Source of the DNA: a virus
DNA: 25,334 nucleotides
IMG/VR virus record: IMGVR_UViG_3300002144_000194
Coordinates: 1-25,334 of that record
Direction: 5' to 3' (one strand)
Shown here: piece after piece, positions 7,665-15,328 of the stretch
Numbering within the stretch: the stretch's first letter is position 1
Layout: every line of letters begins with the position of its first letter
Notes under the pieces: model-generated
The model's input: the letters and a program-made list of their open reading frames with translations, nothing else
The model's database searches: none
Told to the model about the DNA's origin: nothing
Position numbers and translations under genes: made by a program

Positions 7665-8674
7665 GCAAAATAGACCTTGACGACTTTTTATCTCAATTAG
7701 ATCCAAAGTTGCGTAAGAAAATTACAAGTGGGGACACTATTGAAATTATAAAACAAAAGACACCAAGTGTTAGCCTTAACCACGCACTCAAGGGTGGATT
7801 TGGATATGGTCGTCAGATAATGATTTGGGGAAACAAGTCTGCAGGTAAGTCTTCTTTTTGTTTACAAATGATTGCTGATGCACAAAAAGATGGAAAGATT
7901 TGTGCCTGGATTGATTCAGAGGCATCATTTGATCCTGAGTGGGCAATAAAACTTGGAGTAGATGTTAAAAATTTAATTTATTCAAATGCTAGAAGTATGA
8001 ATGAAATGGTTGATGTTGGTGTTCAGTTAATGAAAGCTGGCGTTGATATGATTATTGTTGACTCAATTTCAGCAATGCTTCCTGCAATATATTTTGAAAA
8101 GGATTCAGAAGAATTAAAACAACTTGAGAATACAAAGCAGATTGGTGCTGAAGCAAAGGATATGACAAATGCTGTAAAAATGCTTAACTTTGCAAATAAT
8201 CAAGAAAAGCCAGTGCTTCTAGTTTTTATTTCTCAGCTTAGAAATAACATTGGCACAATGTTTGCAAGCCATATGCCAACTGGAGGTCTTGCTACAAAAT
8301 TCTTTAGTAGTACAATTGTAAAACTTTGGTCAAGTGATTCTGACAATCAGGCAATTAAAGGCAAGATAGTGTCTGGAGATAAGATAATTGAATCTAAAAT
8401 TGGTCGTGTAGTTAATTGGCATGTTGATTTTAATAAGACTGGTCCAGCATTCGTTGCAGGTTCCTATGACTTCTACTTTGATGGAGATGGTGTATTAGGC
8501 ATAGATAAGGTTGCAGACCTAGTTGATACTGCAGAGCTTGTTGGTGCAATTCAAAAGGGTGGTGCTTGGTATACTATTGGAGAAGAAAGATTCCAGGGTA
8601 GAGCAAAGGTTATTGATTGGCTAAAAGAAGATCCTAAAAGAGTAAAAGACTTAGAGGATAAAGTAAATGGCTAG
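7661..8674 (+). CDS. recA: RecA/UvsX-like recombinase
   Basis: A 337-residue strand-exchange ATPase that should form filaments on single-stranded DNA for recombination, repair and recombination-dependent replication. Walker A is GNKSAGKS at residues 57-64. A WIDSEASFDPEWA motif (the RecA 'E' region) and Walker B in DMIIVDSISAM follow. The L1/L2-like region includes VFISQLRNNIGTMF, and the C-terminal part has GGAWYTIGEERFQGR, close to the RecA 'G.WY...' segment. It lacks the long acidic C-terminal tail of bacterial RecA. The ATG overlaps the stop of the MazG-like gene, and its own end overlaps the next small gene. It cooperates with the two ssDNA-binding proteins and resolvases encoded nearby. 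Confidence 0.92.
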   Translation: MSKIDLDDFLSQLDPKLRKKITSGDTIEIIKQKTPSVSLNHALKGGFGYGRQIMIWGNKSAGKSSFCLQMIADAQKDGKICAWIDSEASFDPEWAIKLGVDVKNLIYSNARSMNEMVDVGVQLMKAGVDMIIVDSISAMLPAIYFEKDSEELKQLENTKQIGAEAKDMTNAVKMLNFANNQEKPVLLVFISQLRNNIGTMFASHMPTGGLATKFFSSTIVKLWSSDSDNQAIKGKIVSGDKIIESKIGRVVNWHVDFNKTGPAFVAGSYDFYFDGDGVLGIDKVADLVDTAELVGAIQKGGAWYTIGEERFQGRAKVIDWLKEDPKRVKDLEDKVNG

Positions 8675-8822
8675 AGATTTCTCTGAGTATAGAGGAAAGT
8701 TTTTCTGTCATACCTGCAAAGAAGTTGCATTGATTGCAAGATTTTACAGTGAATATAAAAAGTTAACTTGGCTTTGTTCAAATAGACATATGTCTGAAGT
8801 TATTTTTACAAGGGGTGGGTAA
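8667..8822 (+). CDS. small zinc-ribbon protein
   Basis: A 51-residue protein whose ATG at 8667 overlaps the last codons of recA. It has a CHTC pair (C14, C17) and a second ligand group C37 with H41, separated by a basic/aromatic stretch, which reads as a small zinc ribbon. Its TAA shares one base with the ATG of the HNH endonuclease. Such ribbons often bind nucleic acid or partner proteins. Its position between recA and a resolvase-like gene suggests a recombination accessory role, but no specific function is known to me. Confidence 0.7.
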   Translation: MARDFSEYRGKFFCHTCKEVALIARFYSEYKKLTWLCSNRHMSEVIFTRGG

Positions 8823-9385
8823 TGAATACTTTGCACAATAAGGATTCAATGCTATCAACTTCTCCTTTTTTAAGAATTGGTAGCACTTCAGAGTCTGGTA
8901 GGAAAATAGTTGGATATGATATGTCTAGAGTAATGCATAAAAGATATGAAATAGAGTGTGTAAAATGCAAAAACGTAATATTATCAGGACTTAATACTTG
9001 GCGAAACAACTGTAAAAAATGTGGTACAGTTATAAAAAAATATGAAGACTTACAAGATTTAAGATATCAAATTTTTTATAAATATAAATACAATGCTGGC
9101 TTAAAAAATAATGATTTTGATTTAAGCTTTGAATATTTTTGTAAGTTATTGGCTGATTGTTGTCATTATTGTGGAGACAACCCAAGTAGGATTTTTAAGT
9201 CACATAGAAAAAGAAAAAATTCTATTATATACAATGGAATAGATAGAGTAGATAATTCTATTGGGTATTTTGATAGTAATACGGTAAGTTGTTGCACTAA
9301 TTGTAATTTTTCTAAAAAAGCATATTCAATTGATGAATTTAAAATAATGGTAAAAAAATGGAATGAAAGGGCAGACTCGTGGTAA
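8822..9385 (+). CDS. HNH homing-type endonuclease (copy 1)
   Basis: A 187-residue free-standing HNH endonuclease that probably cuts DNA at a specific site to spread its own gene. The N-terminal half has a zinc pair set, C46/C49 and C64/C67. The HNH core is in the C-terminal half: CHYC (C114, C117), NGIDRVDNSIGY around residue 138-149, N153, and CTNCN (C158, C161). The end FKIMVKKWN is shared almost exactly with the HNH gene at 10023, so the two are paralogues. It lies between the zinc ribbon and the resolvase-like gene and looks like an insertion in a recombination operon. Base composition is more AT-rich than its neighbours. The ATG overlaps the upstream stop. Confidence 0.85.
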   Translation: MNTLHNKDSMLSTSPFLRIGSTSESGRKIVGYDMSRVMHKRYEIECVKCKNVILSGLNTWRNNCKKCGTVIKKYEDLQDLRYQIFYKYKYNAGLKNNDFDLSFEYFCKLLADCCHYCGDNPSRIFKSHRKRKNSIIYNGIDRVDNSIGYFDSNTVSCCTNCNFSKKAYSIDEFKIMVKKWNERADSW

Positions 9386-9687
9386 ATTATGAAAAAGGGG
9401 AAGCACAAAGAATTGGTGCTAAATTACATAAAAACTCTGGTCGTGGAAAAATGCAAAAAGCAGATGCAACATGGAACGAGTTTATAGTTGATTTTAAACA
9501 TTTTAGTAAAAGCTTTTCTCTTAGCCAAAGTGTATGGGCAAAAATATGCACCGATACTTTGAAAACTGATAGGACAAAGAATCCAGCCCTGATGCTTGTT
9601 ATTGGTGAGGGAAATAAAAAAGTTAGACTTGCTGTTATTGAATGGGAAGTATTTGAAGAATTGAGGAATAATGGAAACAACAGTTGA
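9379..9687 (+). CDS. PD-(D/E)XK nuclease, Holliday-junction-resolvase-like
   Basis: A 102-residue protein that looks like a small Hjc/T7-endonuclease-I-like nuclease of the PD-(D/E)XK fold. KNSGRGKMQKAD near residue 18-29 gives the usual Gly/Arg/Lys-rich loop with the first acidic residue, and FIVDFKHFSKSFSL gives the D-x-K catalytic pair followed by the Ser/Lys stretch seen in resolvases. PALMLVIGEG and VRLAVIEWEVFEEL complete the beta strands. The start is GTG at 9379, eight bases after GAAAGGG, and it overlaps the HNH stop. It would cut branched DNA intermediates. A second, RuvC-like resolvase is at 11664. The fold call is by pattern reading and could be wrong. Confidence 0.6.
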   Translation: MVNYEKGEAQRIGAKLHKNSGRGKMQKADATWNEFIVDFKHFSKSFSLSQSVWAKICTDTLKTDRTKNPALMLVIGEGNKKVRLAVIEWEVFEELRNNGNNS

Positions 9688-10003
9688 TTTATTAAATAAG
9701 GTACATGAGTTTAATTCTATCCATGAATTTATGATGGATGATGATGTAGATGAAACTTTAGCAATTATTATTAAAATTATTGCTAACCCAGATGTTCCAG
9801 CAACTCAGGCAATTTACTTAATAAATAAATTACAAGCCATGAGTGCTAAGTTTGGAGTTCTTTCTACATATTATACTAATATAGCAAAAGGAAGCTCTGG
9901 TACTCCAAATAATATTAAAAAAAATGTTTATTATACTTTAAAAGATTCATTAGATAAACTTGTTTCAGCATTAAAGTATACCGCAAATAGCAACATACAT
10001 TAG
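9671..10003 (+). CDS. hypothetical helical protein
   Basis: A 110-residue, mainly helical protein with an acidic N-terminus (MMDDDVDET) and a long hydrophobic helical centre (LAIIIKIIANPDVPATQAIYLINKLQAM). It starts inside the last codons of the preceding resolvase-like gene, with GAGGA just upstream. I do not recognise the family. A short non-coding stretch with a promoter follows before the second HNH gene. It belongs by position to the recombination operon. No catalytic residues can be picked out. Confidence 0.6.
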   Translation: METTVDLLNKVHEFNSIHEFMMDDDVDETLAIIIKIIANPDVPATQAIYLINKLQAMSAKFGVLSTYYTNIAKGSSGTPNNIKKNVYYTLKDSLDKLVSALKYTANSNIH

Positions 10004-10007
10004 GATG

Positions 10008-10016
10008 TGATATAAT
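10008..10016 (+). promoter_or_regulatory. extended -10 promoter for HNH gene, leaderless
   Basis: TGATATAAT (10008-10016) is a perfect extended -10 element identical to that at 2122-2130. Six bases separate it from the ATG at 10023. No Shine-Dalgarno sequence lies at a usable distance (AGGA is 17 bases away) and no good -35 box is visible. Confidence 0.6.
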
Positions 10017-10022
10017 TAACAC

Positions 10023-10619
10023 ATGAAAGTATCCAACAACAAGCTTCCAGTGCCAGCTATTGGACAATCATTTAAAGCTTGGTCAGTTGTTTCAGTTGGA
10101 GTGTGGGGAAGAAAAGAACCCATAGCCTACTACCAGGCATCTCATCCATGTGGAAATACTAGAAAATTTACTTCATCACAATTGTGGGCTGAAAATTTTA
10201 AAGATTGCAAGAAATGTGAAGCATTTATTAAATATAGAAAAGGTGCTGATGAATTAATTAAAAACAGTATGTATCGTCAGTACAAATATAGTGCAAAAAA
10301 GAGAGAATATTCATTCTTGTTAAATAAAAAAGAGTTCTCTTTTTTAATAAAGTCAAATTGTTTCTATTGTGAGTCTGAACCAAATCAAAAAAGAATTATA
10401 ACTGAAAAGAAAAGGTCTGTGTGGCACGAAGGGGAGTTTTTGTATGTAAACGGAATAGATAGATTTGACAATAGTCTTGGATATACTCTTGAAAACTCTG
10501 TTACATGTTGTAAAATATGCAATTTTGCAAAAGGGGCAATGCAGGTAGAAGATTTTAAAGATATGATAAAAAAATGGAATAATGTTATAGAAAAAACAGA
10601 TTGGAAAAACAATGGCTAA
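10023..10619 (+). CDS. HNH homing-type endonuclease (copy 2)
   Basis: A 198-residue HNH endonuclease paralogous to the one at 8822. Zinc ligands include C43, C62 and C65 in the N-terminal half and CFYC (C113, C116) with CKIC (C163, C166) around the active site. The core is NGIDRFDNSLGY at about 143-154, with the C-terminal CNFAKGAMQVEDFKDM and KKWN matching copy 1. It appears to have its own leaderless promoter, which is expected for a selfish gene inserted in an operon. Its 3' end overlaps the ATG of the Cas4-like gene by 8 bases. The N-terminal 40 residues (QSFKAWSVVSVGVWGRKEP) differ from copy 1 and may set target specificity. Confidence 0.85.
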   Translation: MKVSNNKLPVPAIGQSFKAWSVVSVGVWGRKEPIAYYQASHPCGNTRKFTSSQLWAENFKDCKKCEAFIKYRKGADELIKNSMYRQYKYSAKKREYSFLLNKKEFSFLIKSNCFYCESEPNQKRIITEKKRSVWHEGEFLYVNGIDRFDNSLGYTLENSVTCCKICNFAKGAMQVEDFKDMIKKWNNVIEKTDWKNNG

Positions 10620-11391
10620 AAGCCTTATTAGTAAGTTGGTTGAAAAACCAAAGAAGAGCGAAGAGAATTTAATTGATAGTCAGGCAATTGTTGACAAGAT
10701 TAAAGAAGGATACGCTTTACAAAGAAAATCATCCTTTAAAAAGAGAGATAGTTTTACCCCATCAACACTCACCTATGGTGCAGGAAAGTGTCCTAGATTC
10801 TGGTACTTGTGGTTTGAAGGAAATGATTCAGACGTAAAGACTGATTGGTACTCAGTTGCAAATATGGATAGCGGTACTGACCGCCATGGTCGTATTGAAA
10901 AGGCTATGGAGTCTGCTGGCATCTTGGTAACTAATGAAGAACGTTTGTCACATGTAGATCCACCAATCTCTGGTAGAACAGATGCAATTATTAGGTGGAA
11001 TGAAATGGATATTCTTACTGAAATTAAAACACTTAATGAAGATTCTTTTCATTATCTAAATGTTAAGGGCGAAGCAAGAAAATATCATGTTGAACAACTT
11101 CTTATCTATATGAAAATTCTTAAGAAGAGTTTTGCTTTCCTTATTTATGAATCAAAGAATAGTCATGAGCTATCTTTGTTCCCTATTAAATTAACTGATC
11201 ATTATAAAAATTTTATTAATTACTTTTTTGATTGGATGCGAGAAGTAAAGAAAGCATCTGACGATGGTCTTTTGCCTGAAAACCCTTACCGTTCAAACTC
11301 AAAAGTTTGTAAAGGTTGTGATTTCGAAACAGTATGTCGTACAAAGCCAAAGGGTGACATTAAAATAGCACCAAGGAAAGATCTTGAATAA
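10612..11391 (+). CDS. Cas4/RecB-like PD-(D/E)XK exonuclease with Fe-S cluster
   Basis: A 259-residue nuclease of the Cas4/AddB-RecB family. The signature is complete: H92 (GTDRHG), D124 in GRTDAII, E137-x-K139 in TEIKT, and Q162...Y166 in EQLLIYM. The four iron-sulfur cysteines are C60 (GKCPRFWY) and C233, C236, C242 (VCKGCDFETVC). This suggests a 5'-3' or bidirectional ssDNA exonuclease making tails for RecA. No cas1/cas2 or repeat array is present, so a CRISPR role is unlikely; phage Cas4-like proteins commonly act in recombination. The ATG at 10612 overlaps the HNH stop and only a weak purine stretch precedes it. Confidence 0.85.
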   Translation: MAKSLISKLVEKPKKSEENLIDSQAIVDKIKEGYALQRKSSFKKRDSFTPSTLTYGAGKCPRFWYLWFEGNDSDVKTDWYSVANMDSGTDRHGRIEKAMESAGILVTNEERLSHVDPPISGRTDAIIRWNEMDILTEIKTLNEDSFHYLNVKGEARKYHVEQLLIYMKILKKSFAFLIYESKNSHELSLFPIKLTDHYKNFINYFFDWMREVKKASDDGLLPENPYRSNSKVCKGCDFETVCRTKPKGDIKIAPRKDLE

Positions 11392-11677
11392 ATTTTGTAA
11401 ACTGTGTGATGAACAATTTAAAAGCAATAATAAGAATCAAATATATTGTTCACCTGAGTGCAGGTCTACTGCTACAAAGGAAAAGATTATGCAAAGATAT
11501 AAAGTTTCAAAGGTTAAGGCTCGTGCTGCTAAGTCAAGAAAGTGTGCTGGTGGATGCGGTATAGAAATTAGTATTTATAATGATATTGGATTCTGTAATG
11601 GTTGTATGATGAGTCAAAGAAAACTTGATCAGACTTTAAAAGATATGAAAGGATTTTTTGATTATGAGCAAAATTAG
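11384..11677 (+). CDS. small multi-zinc-finger protein
   Basis: A 97-residue protein starting at TTG (11384), with AAGGAAAG four bases upstream, inside the end of the Cas4-like gene. It has two apparent zinc sites: C5-x2-C8 with C22-x3-C26 (FCKLC...YCSPEC), and C53-x3-C57 with C70-x2-C73 (KCAGGC...FCNGC). A basic linker (KVSKVKARAAKSRK) sits between them. It probably binds nucleic acid. Its position between a nuclease and a resolvase gene points to recombination, but no specific function is known to me. The end overlaps the RuvC-like gene. Confidence 0.7.
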   Translation: MNKFCKLCDEQFKSNNKNQIYCSPECRSTATKEKIMQRYKVSKVKARAAKSRKCAGGCGIEISIYNDIGFCNGCMMSQRKLDQTLKDMKGFFDYEQN

Positions 11678-12251
11678 TTGGAAAGATCTTGGAAAGCCAA
11701 AAAGATTTATCTCAATAGATGCTTCTTCTACTTCTGCTGCTTTTGCAATATTTGAAAATAATGAGTTGGTAAAATTTGGAAAGATTAATTTTACTGGAAA
11801 AGATCATTATAGGAAAGCTGGAGATGCTTGTAAAAAACTTACTCCATTGTTCAAAGATTTTGATGTTGAAGTTGTTGTAATTGAAAATACTATTTTTGCA
11901 AATTCTCCAAAAACATCAATGCAGTTGGCACTTGCACAGGGAGCTATTGTTAGTGCAGCATATATTAATGGCGTAAAAGATATCTACCCCTGTGTACCAG
12001 TTGCTTGGCAGAACTGGATTGGAAACAAGGTTCTAACAAAAGAAGAGAAGTTTGAATTAAGAAAGCAAACTCCTGGAAAGTCAGAGTCTTGGTATAAAGG
12101 CAAGGAAAGAGAGTTTAGAAAGAACAGAACTATTAGACTTGTTAATATAGAATTTATGACTGATGTAGACGACAATGACGTTGCAGATGCAATTGCTATT
12201 GGATGGTATGCAACAAATAACTGGAATAAGATAACTAAGTTTGACTTATAA
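11664..12251 (+). CDS. ruvC: RuvC-like Holliday junction resolvase
   Basis: A 195-residue RNase H-fold nuclease that should resolve four-way junctions before packaging. D19 lies in FISIDASSTSAAFA (first strand), the second acidic residue in VVVIENTIF, and the last acidic pair in DVDDNDVADAIAIG, which matches the RuvC DDE-type site. A RuvC-like helix SPKTSMQLALAQGAIVS follows the glutamate. I chose the ATG at 11664, ten bases after AAAGGA (11648-11653); a TTG two codons upstream (11658) is the alternative. With the PD-(D/E)XK protein at 9379 the phage appears to carry two resolvase-type enzymes. Confidence 0.8.
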   Translation: MSKISWKDLGKPKRFISIDASSTSAAFAIFENNELVKFGKINFTGKDHYRKAGDACKKLTPLFKDFDVEVVVIENTIFANSPKTSMQLALAQGAIVSAAYINGVKDIYPCVPVAWQNWIGNKVLTKEEKFELRKQTPGKSESWYKGKEREFRKNRTIRLVNIEFMTDVDDNDVADAIAIGWYATNNWNKITKFDL

Positions 12252-12255
12252 AGGA

Positions 12256-12261
12256 TATAAT
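12256..12261 (+). promoter_or_regulatory. -10 promoter for small HTH gene, leaderless
   Basis: TATAAT (12256-12261), preceded by GGA, ends six bases before the ATG at 12268. The nearest purine stretch (AAAGGA, 12250-12255) is 12 bases away. TTGACT at 12241 is too close to be its -35 box. Confidence 0.5.
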
Positions 12262-12267
12262 GATATT

Positions 12268-12420
12268 ATGAAACTTCATACAAATGAAAAATGGTTAACA
12301 AAAAGATTTCTTGTAGATAAAAAATCTCCAGAAGAGATTGCTAAAGAGTGTGGCGTTTCTGTAGAGACTGTCTACGTTTATCTTTCAAAATTTGGATTAA
12401 GAAAAAGTAGGAGAAAATAA
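12268..12420 (+). CDS. small helix-turn-helix DNA-binding protein
   Basis: A 50-residue protein. KSPEEIAKECGVSVETVYVY is a clear helix-turn-helix of the sigma-70 region 4 / homeodomain-like type, with a basic C-terminal tail (GLRKSRRK). The protein consists of little more than this domain. It starts at an ATG six bases after a TATAAT box and ends at a TAA that shares a base with the next ATG; AGGAG near 12408-12412 serves the next gene. It probably regulates phage genes or assists the nearby terminase small subunit, but the target is unknown. Confidence 0.75.
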   Translation: MKLHTNEKWLTKRFLVDKKSPEEIAKECGVSVETVYVYLSKFGLRKSRRK

Positions 12421-12755
12421 TGGCTGAATACCCGTCAGAACCATTCTTTGTAAATAAGAATGAAGATAAGATTAAAAAAATTCTTGAGCTTTCTAAGACT
12501 GCTCCAGCTGGATATGACATTCTTGCTGCCTGTTTAGATATTACAGAGATGTTGCTAGAAAAAAATGTAGCATATGGAAACTCTGCTCTTAATCCTATTC
12601 GCATCTTTAGTAATGCAGACGATATGGAGCAGTTAAATGTTCGTATTGATGATAAGTTAAATAGAATTAAAAATAAAAAGCTATACGCAGGTGACAATGA
12701 TGAAGATGATTTAATTGGATATCTTTTACTAAAGAAGGCTAAAAAGCGTGGCTAA
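12420..12755 (+). CDS. conserved phage protein, possible nucleotide-modification (DUF1599-like) domain
   Basis: A 111-residue helical protein. The core DITEMLLEKNVAYGNSALNP, then QLNVRIDDKLNRI and EDDLIGYLLL resemble the DUF1599 / 'nucleotide modification associated domain 1' family, where KN..YG.S, the RI.DK..R segment and D...DL.gY.lL are typical. That family is related in look to all-alpha NTP pyrophosphatases, so a nucleotide-handling role is plausible. The match is from memory of the pattern and is moderate. The ATG overlaps the upstream TAA and has AGGAG in place. The end overlaps the next gene by 8 bases. Confidence 0.6.
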   Translation: MAEYPSEPFFVNKNEDKIKKILELSKTAPAGYDILAACLDITEMLLEKNVAYGNSALNPIRIFSNADDMEQLNVRIDDKLNRIKNKKLYAGDNDEDDLIGYLLLKKAKKRG

Positions 12756-13035
12756 AAAGAAAATTATATTTGAGGATAAGTTTGAAAGAAAATCTTTGAT
12801 GGTAACTGAAAATGGTCACGAAATAAACGAGGGAGATCTTATAAAGATTACTGGAGAACATGGTGCTACTTTTAAGTTCAAAAGTCTTGTAAAAAACCCT
12901 GCAAATGGTGTAGAATGGATAGACTGCTTTCAAATGTTTAAGGACATGTCTGGACCAACAAGGTCTTTTTATCCTGACAGAGTAAAGGCAGTAAAGAAGA
13001 GAGGTAAGCGTGTCAAACGAAACAGCGTTAGTTAA
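12748..13035 (+). CDS. conserved small actinophage-type protein
   Basis: A 95-residue basic protein starting at GTG (12748) inside the previous gene. The centre (INEGDLIKITGEHGATFKFK and GVEWIDCFQM) looks like a small beta barrel of SH3/KOW-like kind; the C-terminus is strongly basic (RVKAVKKRGKRVKRNSVS). Similar short proteins sit upstream of terminase genes in actinobacteriophages as far as I recall, with no known function. RNA or DNA binding is plausible from charge. It overlaps the putative small terminase gene by 26 bases. Confidence 0.6.
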   Translation: MAKKKIIFEDKFERKSLMVTENGHEINEGDLIKITGEHGATFKFKSLVKNPANGVEWIDCFQMFKDMSGPTRSFYPDRVKAVKKRGKRVKRNSVS

Positions 13036-13534
13036 TCATTTAGACCTTGTTAATAAGGTTGCTTCAGAGTACCTAAAAGGCTCTGATGCTTCAGAGATTT
13101 CAAAAATACTTGACATTCCAAGAGTAAAAGTTACTGAGCTTCTTACTGACTGGAGAGTTATGGCTGCAAACAATCAAGCAATCCATGCCCGTGCAAAGGA
13201 AGCCCTTGCTGGTGCAGACCAACATTTTTCATCTTTAATTAAAAAAGCATACGAGGTTATTGACTCTGCAGATACTACTGCAAACTTAACAGCAAAAACT
13301 ACATCTATTAAACTTATTGCTGATATTGAAAGTAAAAGACTTGAGATGTTGCAAAAAGCAGGGCTGCTTGATAATCAAGAACTTGCTGATGAACTTTTAG
13401 AAACAGAAAGAAAGCAAGAAATACTTATAAGTATTCTTAAAGAAGTTACTTCATCCTGTGAATCTTGTAGACCAAAAGTTTTAAAAAAGCTTTCTCAAGT
13501 TAATGAGGGTGGGGTAGTTGTAATTGACAATTGA
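13010..13534 (+). CDS. HTH protein, putative terminase small subunit
   Basis: A 174-residue, mainly helical protein starting at GTG (13010). The N-terminal part contains a helix-turn-helix (YLKGSDASEISKILDIPRVK then VTELLTDW), followed by a long helical region and a Cys pair (SSCESCRPK) near the C-terminus. Its placement directly upstream of, and overlapping, the large terminase gene is the usual position of the small subunit, which recognises the packaging start site on phage DNA and feeds it to the motor. The identification rests on position and the HTH; direct sequence similarity to TerS is not evident to me. Confidence 0.55.
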   Translation: MSNETALVNHLDLVNKVASEYLKGSDASEISKILDIPRVKVTELLTDWRVMAANNQAIHARAKEALAGADQHFSSLIKKAYEVIDSADTTANLTAKTTSIKLIADIESKRLEMLQKAGLLDNQELADELLETERKQEILISILKEVTSSCESCRPKVLKKLSQVNEGGVVVIDN

Positions 13535-15308
13535 TATTAGTGATTTTATGGAGGCTCTTGATGAGTCCCCATTTTCAGAAACTCCAGTTGACGTTGTAAC
13601 ATTTGTTACAGGTGAAAAATATTTAAATCAACCAAATTTATCACAGTATCAATACACCCTTGTTGAATGTATGAGTCAAATATATCAAGAAAAAGATATT
13701 ATTAGATATATGGGCGAAGAAGCTGGTAAGGAACACTATAAAAAATATACCAAGAGTGAAATTATTATGCAACTTGGAAAGGGTAGTGGAAAAGACTATA
13801 CCTCTACAGTAGGATGTTCTTATTTAGTTTATAAATTATTATGTTTAAAAGATCCTTCAAGATATTTTGGTAAGCCATCTAATGATGCTATTGATATTAT
13901 GAATGTTGCTATCAATGCTCAACAGGCAAAGAACGTTTTCTTTAAAGGCTTTAGAAGTAAGATAGAAGGATCTCCTTGGTTTGCAGGAAAGTTTTCTCCA
14001 CCAAAGATTGATAGTATTGAATTTGATAAGGCTATTACTGTTTACTCTGGTCACTCAGAAAGAGAGTCTGCTGAAGGTCTAAACTTAATGCTTGCAATTC
14101 TTGATGAAATTTCTGGATTTGCAATGGAGTCTGCAAGTGGAAATGATCATGCTAAAACTGCTGACAATATTTATAAAGCATTCCGTGGTTCCGTTGACTC
14201 TCGTTTCCCAGACTTTGGCAAGGTAGTCCTTCTCTCATTCCCTCGTTTTAAGGGTGACTTTATTTCAACAAGGTACGAAGATGTTATTGCAGAAAAGGAA
14301 ACTGTTGTAAGATCACACGAGTTTATCTTAAACCCAGCACTATCAGAAGATGATCCACAAAATAAGTTTACTGTGGAGTGGGACGAAGATCATATCAACT
14401 CTTACAAACTTCCTGGAGTCTTTGCACTTAAAAGACCTACTTGGGAAATTAATCCTACAAGAAAAATTGAAGATTTTAAATTAGCTTTCTTTACAGATAT
14501 GCCAGATGCACTAATGCGTTTTGCCTGTATGCCAACCACATCCTCTGACGCTTTCTTTAAAAATAGAGAAAAGCTTGGGATGGCATTTAAAAAGCATAAC
14601 CCTATTGATGTTGGTAAAAGAATAGAAGAATCATTCCAACCAGATCCTGAAGTAACTTACTATGTTCACGCTGACTTGGCACAAAAGCACGATAAGTGTG
14701 CTGTCTCTATTGCTCACATTGATAAGTGGGTAAGCCTACAATCATTCAATGACTACCAACAAATTGTTCCCTTTGTTGTGGTTGATGCAATCGTGTATTG
14801 GGAGCCTAAAAAAGAAGGTCCAGTAGATTTATCAGAAGTAAAAAATTGGATTATTAATTTAAGAAGGCTTGGATTCAATCTTGGCTTAGTAACTTTTGAC
14901 CGATGGAACTCTTTTGATATTCAAAGAGATCTAAGTAGTGTAGGAATAAAGACAGAAACTTTATCGGTAGCTAAAAAACATTATGAAGATTTATCTATGC
15001 TTGTTTATGAAGAAAGAATAGCATTACCTCTAATAGATTTATTACTTGAAGAAATGCAGGAACTTAGAATTATGAATAATAATAGAGTTGACCACCCAAG
15101 AAAGAAATCTAAGGACCTTGCAGATGCTATGTGCGGATCTGTTTATAATGCAATTAGCCATACAAGAAGAGAAAAAATTCAGGAAGTAGAAATTCATACA
15201 TACAAGTCTCGTCCAAAAGTTGACAAGGATGATGAAAAGATGATAAAATCTAAGCCTGAGATGACAGAAGATATTAAAGAATATCTTATTAACTTTAATT
15301 TAATTTAG
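13524..15308 (+). CDS. terL: terminase large subunit
   Basis: A 594-residue packaging motor that should translocate DNA into the prohead and cut it. ATPase domain: Walker A-like GKGSGK at 85-90, Walker B LMLAILDE with D194 and E195. A C-terminal RNase H-like nuclease has D384 in YVHADLAQKHD, a further acidic site in LVTFDRWNSFD, and D531/D534 in KSKDLADAM. The start is TTG at 13524, overlapping the previous gene by 11 bases; an ATG at 13548 is an alternative. It belongs to the terminase type common in actinobacteriophages. No portal gene follows; an enzyme gene comes next, so the structural genes must lie elsewhere. Confidence 0.9.
   Translation: MTIDISDFMEALDESPFSETPVDVVTFVTGEKYLNQPNLSQYQYTLVECMSQIYQEKDIIRYMGEEAGKEHYKKYTKSEIIMQLGKGSGKDYTSTVGCSYLVYKLLCLKDPSRYFGKPSNDAIDIMNVAINAQQAKNVFFKGFRSKIEGSPWFAGKFSPPKIDSIEFDKAITVYSGHSERESAEGLNLMLAILDEISGFAMESASGNDHAKTADNIYKAFRGSVDSRFPDFGKVVLLSFPRFKGDFISTRYEDVIAEKETVVRSHEFILNPALSEDDPQNKFTVEWDEDHINSYKLPGVFALKRPTWEINPTRKIEDFKLAFFTDMPDALMRFACMPTTSSDAFFKNREKLGMAFKKHNPIDVGKRIEESFQPDPEVTYYVHADLAQKHDKCAVSIAHIDKWVSLQSFNDYQQIVPFVVVDAIVYWEPKKEGPVDLSEVKNWIINLRRLGFNLGLVTFDRWNSFDIQRDLSSVGIKTETLSVAKKHYEDLSMLVYEERIALPLIDLLLEEMQELRIMNNNRVDHPRKKSKDLADAMCGSVYNAISHTRREKIQEVEIHTYKSRPKVDKDDEKMIKSKPEMTEDIKEYLINFNLI
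15220..15249 (+). promoter_or_regulatory. candidate promoter inside terL for guaC-like gene
   Basis: TTGACA (15220-15225), an 18-base spacer and TAAAAT (15244-15249) preceded by TGA give a good extended -10 promoter within the last codons of terL. The predicted start is about 73 bases before the next gene. Being inside a coding region, it could be chance. Confidence 0.4.
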
Positions 15309-15328
15309 TAGAAAATGGATTTAAATCT

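Noticed and set aside
10612-11391. CRISPR Cas4 adaptation gene
   Set aside because: No cas1, cas2 or repeat array is present in the window; the nuclease lies among phage recombination genes.
12241-12246. TTGACT as a -35 box for the promoter at 12256
   Set aside because: Only nine bases separate the two boxes, too few for a sigma-70-type promoter.
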